From NCBI GenBank assembly GCA_028284665.1, contig JANQRG010000035.1:124001-188000 (forward strand): a DNA stretch of 64,000 nucleotides. Reading direction: 5' to 3'. Under the pieces are notes generated by a model. It was given only the letters and a program-made list of their open reading frames with translations, did not search any database and had not been told where the DNA came from. Numbering within the stretch: the stretch's first letter is position 1; the number at the start of each line of letters is the position of its first letter. This DNA comes from Croceivirga sp. (lineage in GTDB: Bacteria; Bacteroidota; Bacteroidia; Flavobacteriales; Flavobacteriaceae). Both the position numbers and the translations under genes were made by a program. Positions 1 to 8,498 of the stretch are shown piece by piece.

Positions 1-1609
1 TGGGTTCCAGGAATTTGATCTGCAACCGCGTGATACGAAATTGGTCAACCGTCAGTTGCTCGTCCCAATCCACACCGGCATCTTTAAGTTGCTGAAGTTC
101 TTTGTCATTCGCAAAGACCCAAATGTCTTCTTTTTTCTGAAGCCCTCCCAAAGAGGTTATCTGAACCGGCTTACGATTGTAGAAATCCAAAGCCCAGGTA
201 TGGCGATCCGAAATTTTATAGATCTTATCTACCGGGATATCGGCCTTGCGTACCTCCCTGGCCATGGTAGAGCCGCCCTGATACTCCAGTAATTGAGGGT
301 AAAAGTGGAGGTTCATGATCCCGTTGAGCAATAAAGCGGCATATACCGAAATAGTGATCAGCCGCACATAGGGAGGGTCCAACTTTAAACAGAAATACAC
401 AATTACCAGCAAGGTAGCGAAAAGGACAATATATCCGGAAGGCCGTTCAAACTTAAACACATGAAAGCATACCAAGAGGGAAAAGATAAATACCACTGAA
501 AGGATAAAATATTGTACTCCAAGCAAGAAGTTGATCTCCTTTTTCTTGGTGTACTGATGTAAACTATGTACATAGGATGCCGTTAAAATGGCGTACAGGG
601 GCATCATGATATTCATATAATGCGGCAATTTGAATTGCGCAAAACTGATGACAAAGAAGATCAACGTAATCCCACCCAGGGTCAAAAATTCGAATTTAGG
701 GTGATAGACAAACTTCATTTTGATAAAGGCTTTGGCCCGCCACCAATACCCTACCAGGGCCAGTACTGTCCAGGGCAAGAACACCCATAAAAATGTATGG
801 AAAAAGAAAAAGAAATCGCTGCTATTCTTACCAACCCCTTCTCCGCTTAGACGTTCAAAGCTCTGTTCCCAAAAAATAAAAAAGATCCCGCTTCGATTGT
901 TCCGTCCACGGATCACCTTTTCGGGATGCAGATCAAATTGCTGGTAATAAGCATATAGCATTGGAGCAATCGTTATCGCAAAAACCACAAGAGCTATCAA
1001 TACTTTCCAATTCAACAATTGGCTCCATTTACGGGTATAGGTCAGATGGCACAGGATACAGATCCCAATCACTAACAAGGCAATCTGTCCTTTGGCAGAA
1101 AAAGCCAGGCCGGCCCCCAACGCACCTAAAACGATATTCCCCAGGGTATTCTTTTGAATATAGGCCACCAACTGCCAAATAGCAAAAATGGTAAACCCGG
1201 TGAGCACGGCATCCGTGCGAACGTCAATAGCCCCAAGAACAATGGTTTGGCAAGTCAAAAAGATTAGTGCTGAAAACCGTCCGATATCGCTATTGTACAA
1301 TAACTTACCCAATCCGTAACAACTATAGGCGCCAAGGAGAGTGGCCAGTATTCCCGGAATGCGATAGGCCCAATCGTGTATTCCAAAAAGTTTAAAAGAC
1401 AGTGCCGCAAGCCAATAATGAAGATGCGGTTTATCCAGGTATTCTTCAGGCCCCTTAAATAGGCTCAGGAAGTCATTTTCCTGCACCATTCGCATGGCCA
1501 TAACCGCAAACTGTGCGGAATCGTTCTCAAATAAGGTGACAAACATTCCGGCGATATACACCAATAGTACTAATGCCACCAAAAACCAGTACCGGGTAGT
1601 GGAAATCAT
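1..1609 (-). CDS. ArnT/GT39-like membrane glycosyltransferase (3' end beyond window)
   Basis: Polytopic inner-membrane enzyme of the GT39/ArnT/PMT type; family members move a sugar from a polyprenyl-phosphate carrier to lipid A, protein or another acceptor on the periplasmic face. About 536 residues are visible from ATG at 1609: an N-terminal helix, the acidic first loop FENDSAQFA (residues 27-35), the family-like stretch DKPHLHYWLAAL (59-70), then about ten hydrophobic helices and a soluble tail running off the edge. The ATG overlaps the stop of the PAP2 gene (ATGA, 1606-1609), so the two are probably translated together. The true acceptor cannot be told from sequence; lipid A or a surface glycan is an inference from the PAP2 neighbour. 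Confidence 0.82.
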   Translation of the reverse strand, partial: MISTTRYWFLVALVLLVYIAGMFVTLFENDSAQFAVMAMRMVQENDFLSLFKGPEEYLDKPHLHYWLAALSFKLFGIHDWAYRIPGILATLLGAYSCYGLGKLLYNSDIGRFSALIFLTCQTIVLGAIDVRTDAVLTGFTIFAIWQLVAYIQKNTLGNIVLGALGAGLAFSAKGQIALLVIGICILCHLTYTRKWSQLLNWKVLIALVVFAITIAPMLYAYYQQFDLHPEKVIRGRNNRSGIFFIFWEQSFERLSGEGVGKNSSDFFFFFHTFLWVFLPWTVLALVGYWWRAKAFIKMKFVYHPKFEFLTLGGITLIFFVISFAQFKLPHYMNIMMPLYAILTASYVHSLHQYTKKKEINFLLGVQYFILSVVFIFSLLVCFHVFKFERPSGYIVLFATLLVIVYFCLKLDPPYVRLITISVYAALLLNGIMNLHFYPQLLEYQGGSTMAREVRKADIPVDKIYKISDRHTWALDFYNRKPVQITSLGGLQKKEDIWVFANDKELQQLKDAGVDWDEQLTVDQFRITRLQIKFLEP

Positions 1610-2178
1610 GCCCCAATTTTATGAAGCGCAAAGATATACAACTTGGCAAATACCCAACCAAATAATGACCCAACCAGTGCTCCAACAATAACATCCAGCG
1701 GAAAATGCACCCCAATATAAATACGGCTATAGGCCACCAACAGTGCCCACAATCCCAAAAAGCCGGTAAAAACAGGCCACTTTTTGGAGAATACCGCAGT
1801 AAAAAAAGAGGCTACCGCAAACGAATTGGCAGCGTGGGCAGAGAAAAAGGTGTATTTACCACCACAATAGGATTTTACTAAGCGCATTACGCCGCTAATA
1901 TCAGGATCATGGCAGGGCCGCAGTCGTTGTACCCCATATTTAAAGAAATTGGAAAGCTGATCGGTACAGGTGATCAAAAGCGCTATGGCCACCAGAATAA
2001 TCAACGTTCCCTTCAGACCAAAAAAACGGTAACTCAACACGAATAAAAGGAGATACAGCGGAAAGGAGTTCCGGGTCTTCGTCATAAACATCCAAAAGCT
2101 ATCCCAACCGGGGGTTCCCAAACCGTTAAGGAAAAGGAAAAGCTGTTCATCAAGCTGTATGAGTTGGTCTAGCAGCAT
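1606..2178 (-). CDS. PAP2-family membrane phosphatase
   Basis: Membrane-embedded acid phosphatase of the PAP2 superfamily, whose members act on undecaprenyl pyrophosphate, lipid A phosphates or phosphatidyl phosphates. The three-part active site is present: K80-x6-R87-P88, SAH at 113-115 (the SGH motif with Ala for Gly), and S151-R152-x5-H158-x3-D162. It has 190 residues and about six helices, normal for the family. It overlaps the upstream 75-residue gene by one base (TAATG at 2176-2180) and the downstream ArnT-like gene by four, so all three form a tight operon. A role in recycling the polyprenyl carrier or trimming lipid A is inferred from that pairing. Confidence 0.88.
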   Translation of the reverse strand: MLLDQLIQLDEQLFLFLNGLGTPGWDSFWMFMTKTRNSFPLYLLLFVLSYRFFGLKGTLIILVAIALLITCTDQLSNFFKYGVQRLRPCHDPDISGVMRLVKSYCGGKYTFFSAHAANSFAVASFFTAVFSKKWPVFTGFLGLWALLVAYSRIYIGVHFPLDVIVGALVGSLFGWVFAKLYIFALHKIGA

Positions 2179-2405
2179 TAGGCATCGTATCGGGCTACTT
2201 CCCGATCATAAAAAGCGGTGGCAGCAGCGATCAGGTTTTCCGCCTCGTCTTCCAATTCCTTTTGGTCTTCCTGGGAAAACTCCTCTAACCATTCCACCTC
2301 ATCATTCTCCAAATTGATAATAAAACGGGGGTATTCTGTATGGACAATATAGATCCCCTCGGGATAGTCCGTATTGTCGCCCAGTAAAAATTTGGGTAAT
2401 TCCAT
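2178..2405 (-). CDS. small acidic conserved hypothetical protein
   Basis: Cytoplasmic protein of 75 residues with no signal peptide or membrane segment and a strongly acidic middle (many Glu/Asp around residues 33-60). I do not recognise a named domain. The codon pattern resembles its neighbours and its stop shares a base with the ATG of the PAP2 gene, which argues that it is real and co-translated. It lies five bases beyond the MATE stop, so it may belong to the transcript containing mazG and the MATE gene. Function unknown. Confidence 0.7.
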   Translation of the reverse strand: MELPKFLLGDNTDYPEGIYIVHTEYPRFIINLENDEVEWLEEFSQEDQKELEDEAENLIAAATAFYDREVARYDA

Positions 2406-2410
2406 TGGGT

Positions 2411-3781
2411 TTAGTTCAAGATCAATTTTTTGGTTAAGATATTAAACCGAAGATACAACATAAGTCCGGATGCCGTGAGTCCGGTAAGCAGGCCGATCCA
2501 TATCCCCATGCTCTTTAATCCGGTATGTAATCCGAGGAAATAGGAGATCGGAAAACCGATGAGCCAGTAGGCTACAAAGGTGATCAGTGTAGGGATCTTT
2601 ACATCTTGAATACCGCGTAGCGCCCCAAGCACCACTACCTGAATCCCATCCGAAATTTGAAAAAAGGCAGCCACAAGTAATAATTTGGCCGCAAGAGCAA
2701 TTACCTCAAGGTTGTCCTGCTGATTGGTTGGATCGTCTACATCTAAATAAATTGTAGGTAGCCAGTCTTTGCCTACAAGGAAAATGGTGGCGAAAACAAT
2801 TTCGATCACCAGGGTGAGAAAGAAGACCGATTTACCGATGCGTCGTAGTTCCGAGAAATTTTGCAATCCCTTCTGATTGCCCACCCGTACCATAGCCGCC
2901 ACACTTAGTCCTACCCCTACCATATAGGTCATACTACTTAAATTCAGTGCGATCTGGTTGGCGGCCTGGGCATTTTTACCCAGTACCCCACTCAACCAAA
3001 TGGCAGCGGTAAAAATGGCCACTTCAAAAAACACCTGTAGCGATGAAGGAAACCCCAGGTTCACTAGCTTTTTAAACATCGCCCGCTCCACTTTTTTGAA
3101 ATTGAATCCGGTGACAAAATCACGAAATTTCTTTTTAAAATAGAGAAGCAGATAGAGATACAACAGCATCACACAACGAGCCACTAATGTACCTACAGCC
3201 GCGCCAATGATCCCTAATTTCGGAAATCCGAAGGTGCCAAAGATCAACAGGTAGTTGAGCAGCACGTTGAGCACATTGGCCAAAATGGTGGCATACATCG
3301 GAAAACGGGTCTGGGACATCCCTTCTGAAAACTGTCGGAACGCCTGAAAAATGATCATGGGAACAATTGAAAAGGCAACAAGGTTCAAATAGGGTACTGC
3401 GAGCTCCACTACCTCATCCGGTTGTTTGGCGAGATACAGCAATGGCTTGCACGCCATGATCATTCCAAAAAGAAGGAGCCCTAAAAAAATGCAGAGCAGA
3501 ATCCCGTGTTTTAGAACCTTTTTTGCTTCCGGGGTATCCCCCGCCCCATCCGCTTCGGCAACTAAGGGGGTGATTGCCGTGGAAAATCCAATACCCACAT
3601 ACATAAACATCAAGGCTATACTATTGCCCAGGGATACTGCTGCCAGCTCAGCTGTTCCCAACTGCCCCACCATAACGTTGTCCGCAAAGGCCACAAAGGT
3701 GTGCCCCAGCATGCCCAGCACTACCGGAGAAGCCAGTTTTAAGTTATACGGAAATTCTTTGGTGTAATATTGTAAGGACAA
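2411..3781 (-). CDS. MATE family efflux transporter (NorM-like)
   Basis: Cation-coupled multidrug or toxin exporter of the MATE family, about 456 residues with twelve predicted helices in two homologous halves, the normal family length. Typical features are the N-terminal stretch near 'SPVVLGMLGHTFVAFADNVMVG' (given here only as a family-like pattern over residues 18-39) and the matching second half around residues 235-300. The only reasonable start is TTG at 3779-3781; the next ATG lies inside the first helix and no in-frame ATG exists upstream. The TTG abuts the 7-nt repeat array at 3784, so that repeat would form the untranslated leader if the gene is transcribed from mazG. Substrate unknown. 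Confidence 0.88.
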   Translation of the reverse strand: MSLQYYTKEFPYNLKLASPVVLGMLGHTFVAFADNVMVGQLGTAELAAVSLGNSIALMFMYVGIGFSTAITPLVAEADGAGDTPEAKKVLKHGILLCIFLGLLLFGMIMACKPLLYLAKQPDEVVELAVPYLNLVAFSIVPMIIFQAFRQFSEGMSQTRFPMYATILANVLNVLLNYLLIFGTFGFPKLGIIGAAVGTLVARCVMLLYLYLLLYFKKKFRDFVTGFNFKKVERAMFKKLVNLGFPSSLQVFFEVAIFTAAIWLSGVLGKNAQAANQIALNLSSMTYMVGVGLSVAAMVRVGNQKGLQNFSELRRIGKSVFFLTLVIEIVFATIFLVGKDWLPTIYLDVDDPTNQQDNLEVIALAAKLLLVAAFFQISDGIQVVVLGALRGIQDVKIPTLITFVAYWLIGFPISYFLGLHTGLKSMGIWIGLLTGLTASGLMLYLRFNILTKKLILN

Positions 3782-3783
3782 AG

Positions 3784-4003
3784 GTGTTTGGTGTTTGGTG
3801 CTAGATGTTGGGTGTTGAGTGTTAGATGTTTGGTGTTGGGTGTTCGATGTTTGGTGTTGGGTGTTCGATGTTTGGTGTTGGGTGCTAGATGTTTGATGTT
3901 TAGTGTTCTTGGTTCCTGGTTCTTTCCTCTTTGTTCTTTCCTCTTTGTCCTTTCCTCTTTATTCTTTCCTCTTTGCTCTTTACTCCTGGTTCCTTCCTCC
4001 TGA
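3784..4003. repeat. heptanucleotide tandem repeat array (about 31 units)
   Basis: The stretch holds a strict 7-nt period. From 3784 to 3909 the units fit RTGTTNG (GTGTTTG, GTGTTGG, GTGTTCG, ATGTTTG, GTGCTAG). From 3910 the units drift to TGGTTCC and then to alternating TTCCTCT and TTGTTCT, so this half also looks like a 14-nt repeat. One strand is almost free of A and the other is rich in purine or CA. It fills the gap between mazG and the MATE start codon. Open frames across it only reflect the period (a 7-residue peptide repeat) and are not genes. Confidence 0.9.
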
Positions 4004-4025
4004 TCCTTTGAATTTTGTTATTTGA

Positions 4026-4814
4026 TCATTGTGATTTCCCCGCCAGGCTTTTCGCTTCTTCCCAAAAGACATCCATCTCAGCCAGGCTCATCTCCTTCAA
4101 GCTTTTCCCCTGCTCTTTGGCTTTGCCTTCCAGGTATTGAAATCGTCCGATAAACTTTTTGTTGGTACGTTCCAGAGCATTTTCCGGATTGACCCCAAGA
4201 AAACGGGCGTAGTTTACCAGGGAGAACAGCACATCACCAAACTCACTTTCAATCGCTTCCAAATGGGCTGTTTTCACTTCGGCTTCCAATTCTCCCAACT
4301 CCTCCTTCAGCTTTTCAAATACCTGCTCCGGTTGTTCCCAGTCGAACCCTACCCCGGCCACTTTTTCCTGGATACGGTTGGCCTTTACCAACGCCGGAAG
4401 ACTCTGGGGTACACCTTCTAATACACTTTTCTTTCCTTCTTTTAGCTTGATGTTTTCCCAGTTGCGCTTTACCTCCTCTTCGTCATTTACATCCACGTCC
4501 CCATAAATATGTGGATGGCGGTTGATCAATTTCTCGCAGATAGTATTCGCCACATCGGCAATATCAAAGTCGCCGGTCTCCGAACCAATCCGGGCATAGA
4601 ATATGATATGTAACAAAAGATCACCCAACTCCTTTTTTACCTCCTCCAGGTCATTCTCCAGGATGGCCTCCCCCAGTTCATAGGTTTCCTCAATGGTCAA
4701 ATGCCGAAGGGATTGTAAGGTCTGTTTTTTGTCCCAGGGACACTGCTCCCGCAATTCGTCCATTATGGTCAGCAGCCGGTCCAGGGCCTGCAATTGTTCC
4801 TGTCTTGAATTCAT
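4026..4814 (-). CDS. mazG: nucleoside triphosphate pyrophosphohydrolase MazG
   Basis: All-alpha NTP pyrophosphohydrolase that hydrolyses (d)NTPs to NMP and pyrophosphate, cleaning the nucleotide pool. Two MazG repeats are visible: the first with CPWDKKQT (about residues 25-32), the metal-binding EETYELGEAI and the later ELGDLLLHIIFYA; the second with KEELGELEAE and EFGDVLFSLVNYARF. At 262 residues from ATG 4814 it has the usual full length. A TTG two codons earlier is a weaker start choice. It is followed by the 7-nt repeat array and then the MATE gene. Confidence 0.94.
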   Translation of the reverse strand: MNSRQEQLQALDRLLTIMDELREQCPWDKKQTLQSLRHLTIEETYELGEAILENDLEEVKKELGDLLLHIIFYARIGSETGDFDIADVANTICEKLINRHPHIYGDVDVNDEEEVKRNWENIKLKEGKKSVLEGVPQSLPALVKANRIQEKVAGVGFDWEQPEQVFEKLKEELGELEAEVKTAHLEAIESEFGDVLFSLVNYARFLGVNPENALERTNKKFIGRFQYLEGKAKEQGKSLKEMSLAEMDVFWEEAKSLAGKSQ

Positions 4815-4945
4815 ACGCAAAATTGAACGGTAAAGCTAAGAAGTCCCCTGCAATATCCCCTGCTACCAAATGGAAAAGCATACGGAAGTTATTAACCCTT
4901 TACCCCGCTCGCCGTATTTCCAATTTTGTGTACCTTAGGTTCCCT

Positions 4946-5854
4946 ATGGTAACCACCAAGCATTCGCTCATAAAACAGTTGTTGGCTGGGGTACTCCTGC
5001 CTGCTTTTCTGGGAATGATCCTGCTTTCCTGTACCACTTTAATCAAAACTACTTTTCAAGATATGGAGCAACCGACCAATGCAAATCAAACGCCCTCAGG
5101 TTATGATCCCGGAGCGGGTTGGAAACTGGTCTGGGCCGACGAATTTGAAGGCACCACCCTTAACCCGGACAACTGGAATCGGCAAGTAGAAAAGGCCGGG
5201 CGCTTTAATACCGAATGGCAACGCTACACGGACAATACCGACAATGCCTATGTTGAAAACAACTGCCTGGTGGTCAAAGCCATTCACGAAGGGGATGTCC
5301 ATGGGATGGATCAGTACACTTCTGCGCGATTGAACACTGCCCAAAAACAGACCTGGAAATACGGTAAAATAGTCGCCCGTATGAAGCTGCCCTATGGCAA
5401 AGGCATCTGGCCGGCCTTTTGGATGCTGGGCGCCAATATTGACGAGAACGGAGGCGATACGCCCTGGCCACAATCAGGCGAAATTGATATCCTGGAACTC
5501 TATGGGACCAATGACGATGCCGTGATTGAAGCCAACCTCCACTTTGCTGATGATTCCGGTGATCATGACCAGATGGGCGCGGTGTCCTACAAACTCCAGG
5601 AAGGCATCTTTGCGGACGACTTCCATATCTTTGAATTGGAGTGGACAGCCGAGCAGATGGTGTGGCGCGTAGATGGGGAGGAGTTTGCCTCCTACTCGAT
5701 TGCCTCCGACGAAGTTTCAGAGTTTCACAAGGAGTTCTTTCTGCTGATCAATCTTGCGGTGGGCGGCACCTTTGCCGGTCGCCCGGATGACACCACCCCA
5801 TTCCCCCAATACTTTTACGTTGATTGGGTACGGGTATATCAACAATCCCGATAG
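4946..5854 (+). CDS. GH16 family beta-glucanase-type lipoprotein
   Basis: Secreted endo-glycosidase of family GH16 (laminarinase/lichenase/agarase type), which cuts internal beta-1,3 or beta-1,4 links of marine polysaccharides. From ATG 4946 there is a signal peptide ending in the lipobox LLSC (Cys29), so the protein is probably lipid-anchored. The catalytic motif E179-I-D181-I-L-E184 is intact, and the aromatic substrate-site stretches WPAFWM and WTAEQMVWRVDG are present. A longer open frame upstream to 4805 overlaps mazG and lacks a signal peptide, so it was not used. The last codons and the TAG stop lie inside a 16-bp palindrome (5847-5862). The exact glucan is not determined; the adjacent sugar porter supports a glucose-polymer substrate. 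Confidence 0.9.
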   Translation: MVTTKHSLIKQLLAGVLLPAFLGMILLSCTTLIKTTFQDMEQPTNANQTPSGYDPGAGWKLVWADEFEGTTLNPDNWNRQVEKAGRFNTEWQRYTDNTDNAYVENNCLVVKAIHEGDVHGMDQYTSARLNTAQKQTWKYGKIVARMKLPYGKGIWPAFWMLGANIDENGGDTPWPQSGEIDILELYGTNDDAVIEANLHFADDSGDHDQMGAVSYKLQEGIFADDFHIFELEWTAEQMVWRVDGEEFASYSIASDEVSEFHKEFFLLINLAVGGTFAGRPDDTTPFPQYFYVDWVRVYQQSR

Positions 5855-5862
5855 CTATCGGG
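5847..5862. repeat. perfect 16-bp palindrome at the end of the GH16 gene
   Basis: CCCGATAGCTATCGGG is a perfect inverted repeat. It supplies the final Ser and Arg codons and the TAG stop (5852-5854) of the GH16 gene. A near-identical copy lies at 15159-15175 in an unrelated context, so this is a dispersed short palindrome rather than a gene-specific site. No T-run follows, so a simple intrinsic terminator is unlikely. Confidence 0.85.
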
Positions 5863-5928
5863 ACGATAAACGAAGAAATGTAGATTTCCCCGCTTTCAGG
5901 GGAACCGACCAAACCAAGACCAAACCAA

Positions 5929-7488
5929 ATGGATAAAAAAACACTTTTTACCACCCGCATTGCCCTCATTGTTGCCTTAGGCGGTTTTCTAATGGGCTTT
6001 GACGCCTCTGTAATTTCCGGGGTAAACAAATTTGTGCAGATCGACTTTAATCTCACTGACCTGGAATTGGGCTTCTCCGTAAGCTCCTTAACGATCGTTG
6101 CCGCTTTGGCCATGATGATCTCCGGGCCCTTGAGTGATCGCTATGGGCGCAGGGTGATCCTAAAAGCCTGTGCCATCATCTTTACCATATCCGCCGTTGG
6201 CTCCGCTATGGCTCCCAATTTTACACTCTTCCTTATCTTCAGGATGTTAGGGGGATTAGGGGTTGGCGCCTCCTTGATCCTGGCACCCATGTATATTGCA
6301 GAGATCGCTCCCCCGGAGCAAAGAGGTCGACTCGTCTCCTTTAATCAGCTGAATATTGTACTGGGGATTACAGTGGCCTTTTTTAGCAATTACTATATTC
6401 TTTCCCTGGGCAACTCCACCGCCGCCTGGGTACAGGACCTGGGCATTGCTGAAAACAATTGGCGTTGGATGCTGGGCGTGGAAGCGGCACCTGCCGTACT
6501 CTACTTCTTTGGATTGCTCACCGTGCCCCGAAGTCCACGATGGTTGATCATGAAGCAAAAATTGGACGAAGCCACTACCGTATTGTGCAAATTTTGTGAC
6601 AAGGAACAGGCGGCCAAAGATGTGCAGGCAGTACAAACTTCTTTGGAAGCAGATAAAGGGAAAAAGAAAGTGGCTGTGGCCGAGTTGTTTAAACCTGCCC
6701 TACGGTTGGTGCTCACCATAGGCCTGGTGATTGCCGTGCTACAGCAGATTACAGGCATTAACTCGGTCTTCTTTTATGCCCCAATGATCTTTGAACAATC
6801 CGGGATAGGTACCGATGCCTCCTTTATCCAGGCCATTTTGGTAGGAGTAACCAACCTGGTCTTTACCATTCTGGCCATGTTGCTGATTGACCGGCTGGGG
6901 CGAAAACCCCTATTGGCCTTTGGTGTGGCCGGTATTGGGGTGTTTATGGTGCTCCTTGCCTATGGGTTCCATTCCGCAAGTTATGAATTGACCCAAGAAA
7001 AAATAGATGCACTAGGTAATACTGAACTCCGACAGGAAGTGAGGGTCCTGGCAGGGAAATCCTTTGAAAATGACGTGCAGTATAAAAACGAACTCAAGGC
7101 GCTTCTCGGTGCGGAAAAGGCCAAAATTTATGAGTCCGAACTGATCACTGCAGCGATCCATATGAATCCCATGCTCATCCTGGTAGGTATCATTGGTTTT
7201 GTAGCTTGTTTTGCAATTTCCCTGGGCCCGGTAATGTGGGTGTTATTCTCCGAGCTATTCCCTTTAAGGATCAAGGGGGTAGCCATTTCCTTTGTAGGCT
7301 TTGTGAACTCCGCTGTTTCTGCCGGGGTACAATTTATTTTCCCCTGGGAGTTATCCACCCTTGGCAGTACCTGGACCTTTTTGATCTACGGGTTGTTTGC
7401 CTTTGCAGGTTTAGTTTTTGTCCTCCGTGTAGTTCCGGAAACCAAGGGTCGCTCTTTGGAGGAATTGGAAGCGGAATTAGTGAGATAA
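5929..7488 (+). CDS. MFS sugar porter family transporter
   Basis: Inner-membrane hexose or pentose symporter of the sugar porter branch of the major facilitator superfamily. Diagnostic motifs are GGFLMGFDASVISG in helix 1, DRYGRR in loop 2-3, PRSPRWL after helix 6, the helix 7 motif QQITGINSVFFYAP, and PETKGRSLEELE at the C terminus. Its 519 residues exceed the usual 460-480 because of an insertion of about 60 hydrophilic residues after helix 9 (about residues 350-410), a form seen in Bacteroidota members. It starts 74 nt after the GH16 stop and could import the glucose or oligosaccharide released by that enzyme. Confidence 0.9.
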   Translation: MDKKTLFTTRIALIVALGGFLMGFDASVISGVNKFVQIDFNLTDLELGFSVSSLTIVAALAMMISGPLSDRYGRRVILKACAIIFTISAVGSAMAPNFTLFLIFRMLGGLGVGASLILAPMYIAEIAPPEQRGRLVSFNQLNIVLGITVAFFSNYYILSLGNSTAAWVQDLGIAENNWRWMLGVEAAPAVLYFFGLLTVPRSPRWLIMKQKLDEATTVLCKFCDKEQAAKDVQAVQTSLEADKGKKKVAVAELFKPALRLVLTIGLVIAVLQQITGINSVFFYAPMIFEQSGIGTDASFIQAILVGVTNLVFTILAMLLIDRLGRKPLLAFGVAGIGVFMVLLAYGFHSASYELTQEKIDALGNTELRQEVRVLAGKSFENDVQYKNELKALLGAEKAKIYESELITAAIHMNPMLILVGIIGFVACFAISLGPVMWVLFSELFPLRIKGVAISFVGFVNSAVSAGVQFIFPWELSTLGSTWTFLIYGLFAFAGLVFVLRVVPETKGRSLEELEAELVR

Positions 7489-7677
7489 ACCAGCAAAAAT
7501 CTCACCTGAAAATTTATAGAATCCATAACTTTAAGCATCCGGCAGATTAGGTACTGGATAGGCAGTTTTTAGAGGAGATAAGCAGTACCCTTTGTCATCG
7601 GTTGCGTTCTTTTTTGGCGGTATATCGATGTATTTTACACGTATATAAAAAAGTTAGGTGTCATTTAATCGCAACTT
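7489..7677. other. intergenic spacer at left edge of the accessory block
   Basis: No gene is visible. The spacer contains a -7-like TAACTTTA near 7526 and ends with GTTAGGTG at 7653-7660, which fits the integron R' box GTTRRRY and precedes the first accessory gene by about 20 nt. The same GTTAG word closes the spacers at 8471 and 15210, so this is taken as the left boundary of the block. The matching left arm was not found. Confidence 0.5.
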
Positions 7678-8352
7678 ATGAGCAGAATCTCATTACTAAA
7701 AGATTTTACATACAATAAACTATTTAGAACAAATAGTGGAATTGTTGAGTACGTGGTGATTGAAGAAGAATTAAATGACCTATTTGATTTCTGTATATTG
7801 CTTCAAAAATCGACACTAAAAAGAATAAATAGCTTAACAAATGACTGTGAAGAGCTAGAAAAAGAGTCTCAAAAATACCATGAAGTTGATGGAATTTACT
7901 TTAACAACAATGACATAATTCATGGAATCAAAAATTTTGAAATTCCATCTTGGAACAGAATACTTGAGTTTATGGTTCCAATGAATCAAATTCTACTTGT
8001 AAGCATATTTCTGGAAAAGTCACTTCGAGCATTATGTGCAGAATACAGTCCCGATAATAATTCGACACATTATGGTGGTTATAACATTAAGGTTCGAAAG
8101 GAAAGTCAAGAAAGCACAATACAGTCATATATAAAATATCTTAATAAAACTTGTGGGATTGAAATCAAATCGGACTCAACAATTGAATATTTGAATCAAA
8201 ACTTAAGAACCATCAGAAACTCTTTTGTTCATGGAGATTGGCATATTCTTGATAGCTTTTCTCATAAAATAGACATTAATGAAGTTTTTATATCTACTTC
8301 TGTTTTATTTCAAAACATTGAATCATATTATATCAATAAAAACGCTACCTAA
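7678..8352 (+). CDS. HEPN-like hypothetical protein
   Basis: Cytoplasmic, mainly helical protein of 224 residues, visibly AT-richer than the sugar porter upstream. I do not recognise it by name, but the segment LRTIRNSFVHGDW contains R180-N-x3-H185, the RxxxxH pattern of HEPN domains (often RNases in toxin-antitoxin or defence systems), in the expected place on a late helix. No antitoxin-like partner is adjacent; the next gene is a McrA-like nuclease. HEPN assignment is inference from one motif. The stop codon overlaps the first attC-like arm. Confidence 0.55.
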   Translation: MSRISLLKDFTYNKLFRTNSGIVEYVVIEEELNDLFDFCILLQKSTLKRINSLTNDCEELEKESQKYHEVDGIYFNNNDIIHGIKNFEIPSWNRILEFMVPMNQILLVSIFLEKSLRALCAEYSPDNNSTHYGGYNIKVRKESQESTIQSYIKYLNKTCGIEIKSDSTIEYLNQNLRTIRNSFVHGDWHILDSFSHKIDINEVFISTSVLFQNIESYYINKNAT

Positions 8353-8477
8353 CATTGGCCATAATTCAGCTTTCCACTTGACAAAACAAAAACCTTAACT
8401 TTAAAAAACGGCTGGATTCCGTACGGAAAAATCCAACGGATTTTTCACACAACGAAGTCATAGCCGAACCGTTAGTT
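8347..8477 (+). repeat. attC-like imperfect palindromic spacer, unit 1
   Basis: The left arm begins ACCTAAC (8347-8353, fits RYYYAAC) and continues ATTGGCCATAATTC. The right arm is TCATAGCCGAACC then GTTAGTT (8471-8477). GGCCATAA and TCATAGCC are near inverse complements, as are CTAAC and GTTAG. A -7-like TAACTTTA lies between them at 8396-8403, and a hairpin-prone segment surrounds TCCGTACGGA (8417-8426). Confidence 0.6.
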
Positions 8478-8498
8478 ACCATTTATCTAATCCAAAAA

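Noticed and set aside
3788-4003. Open frame of 71 codons across the heptamer array
   Set aside because: Its peptide repeats every seven residues because of the 7-nt DNA period, and it has no other coding sign.
4805-4945. 47-codon N-terminal extension of the GH16 gene
   Set aside because: It overlaps mazG and puts the signal peptide inside the protein; ATG 4946 gives a normal lipoprotein start.
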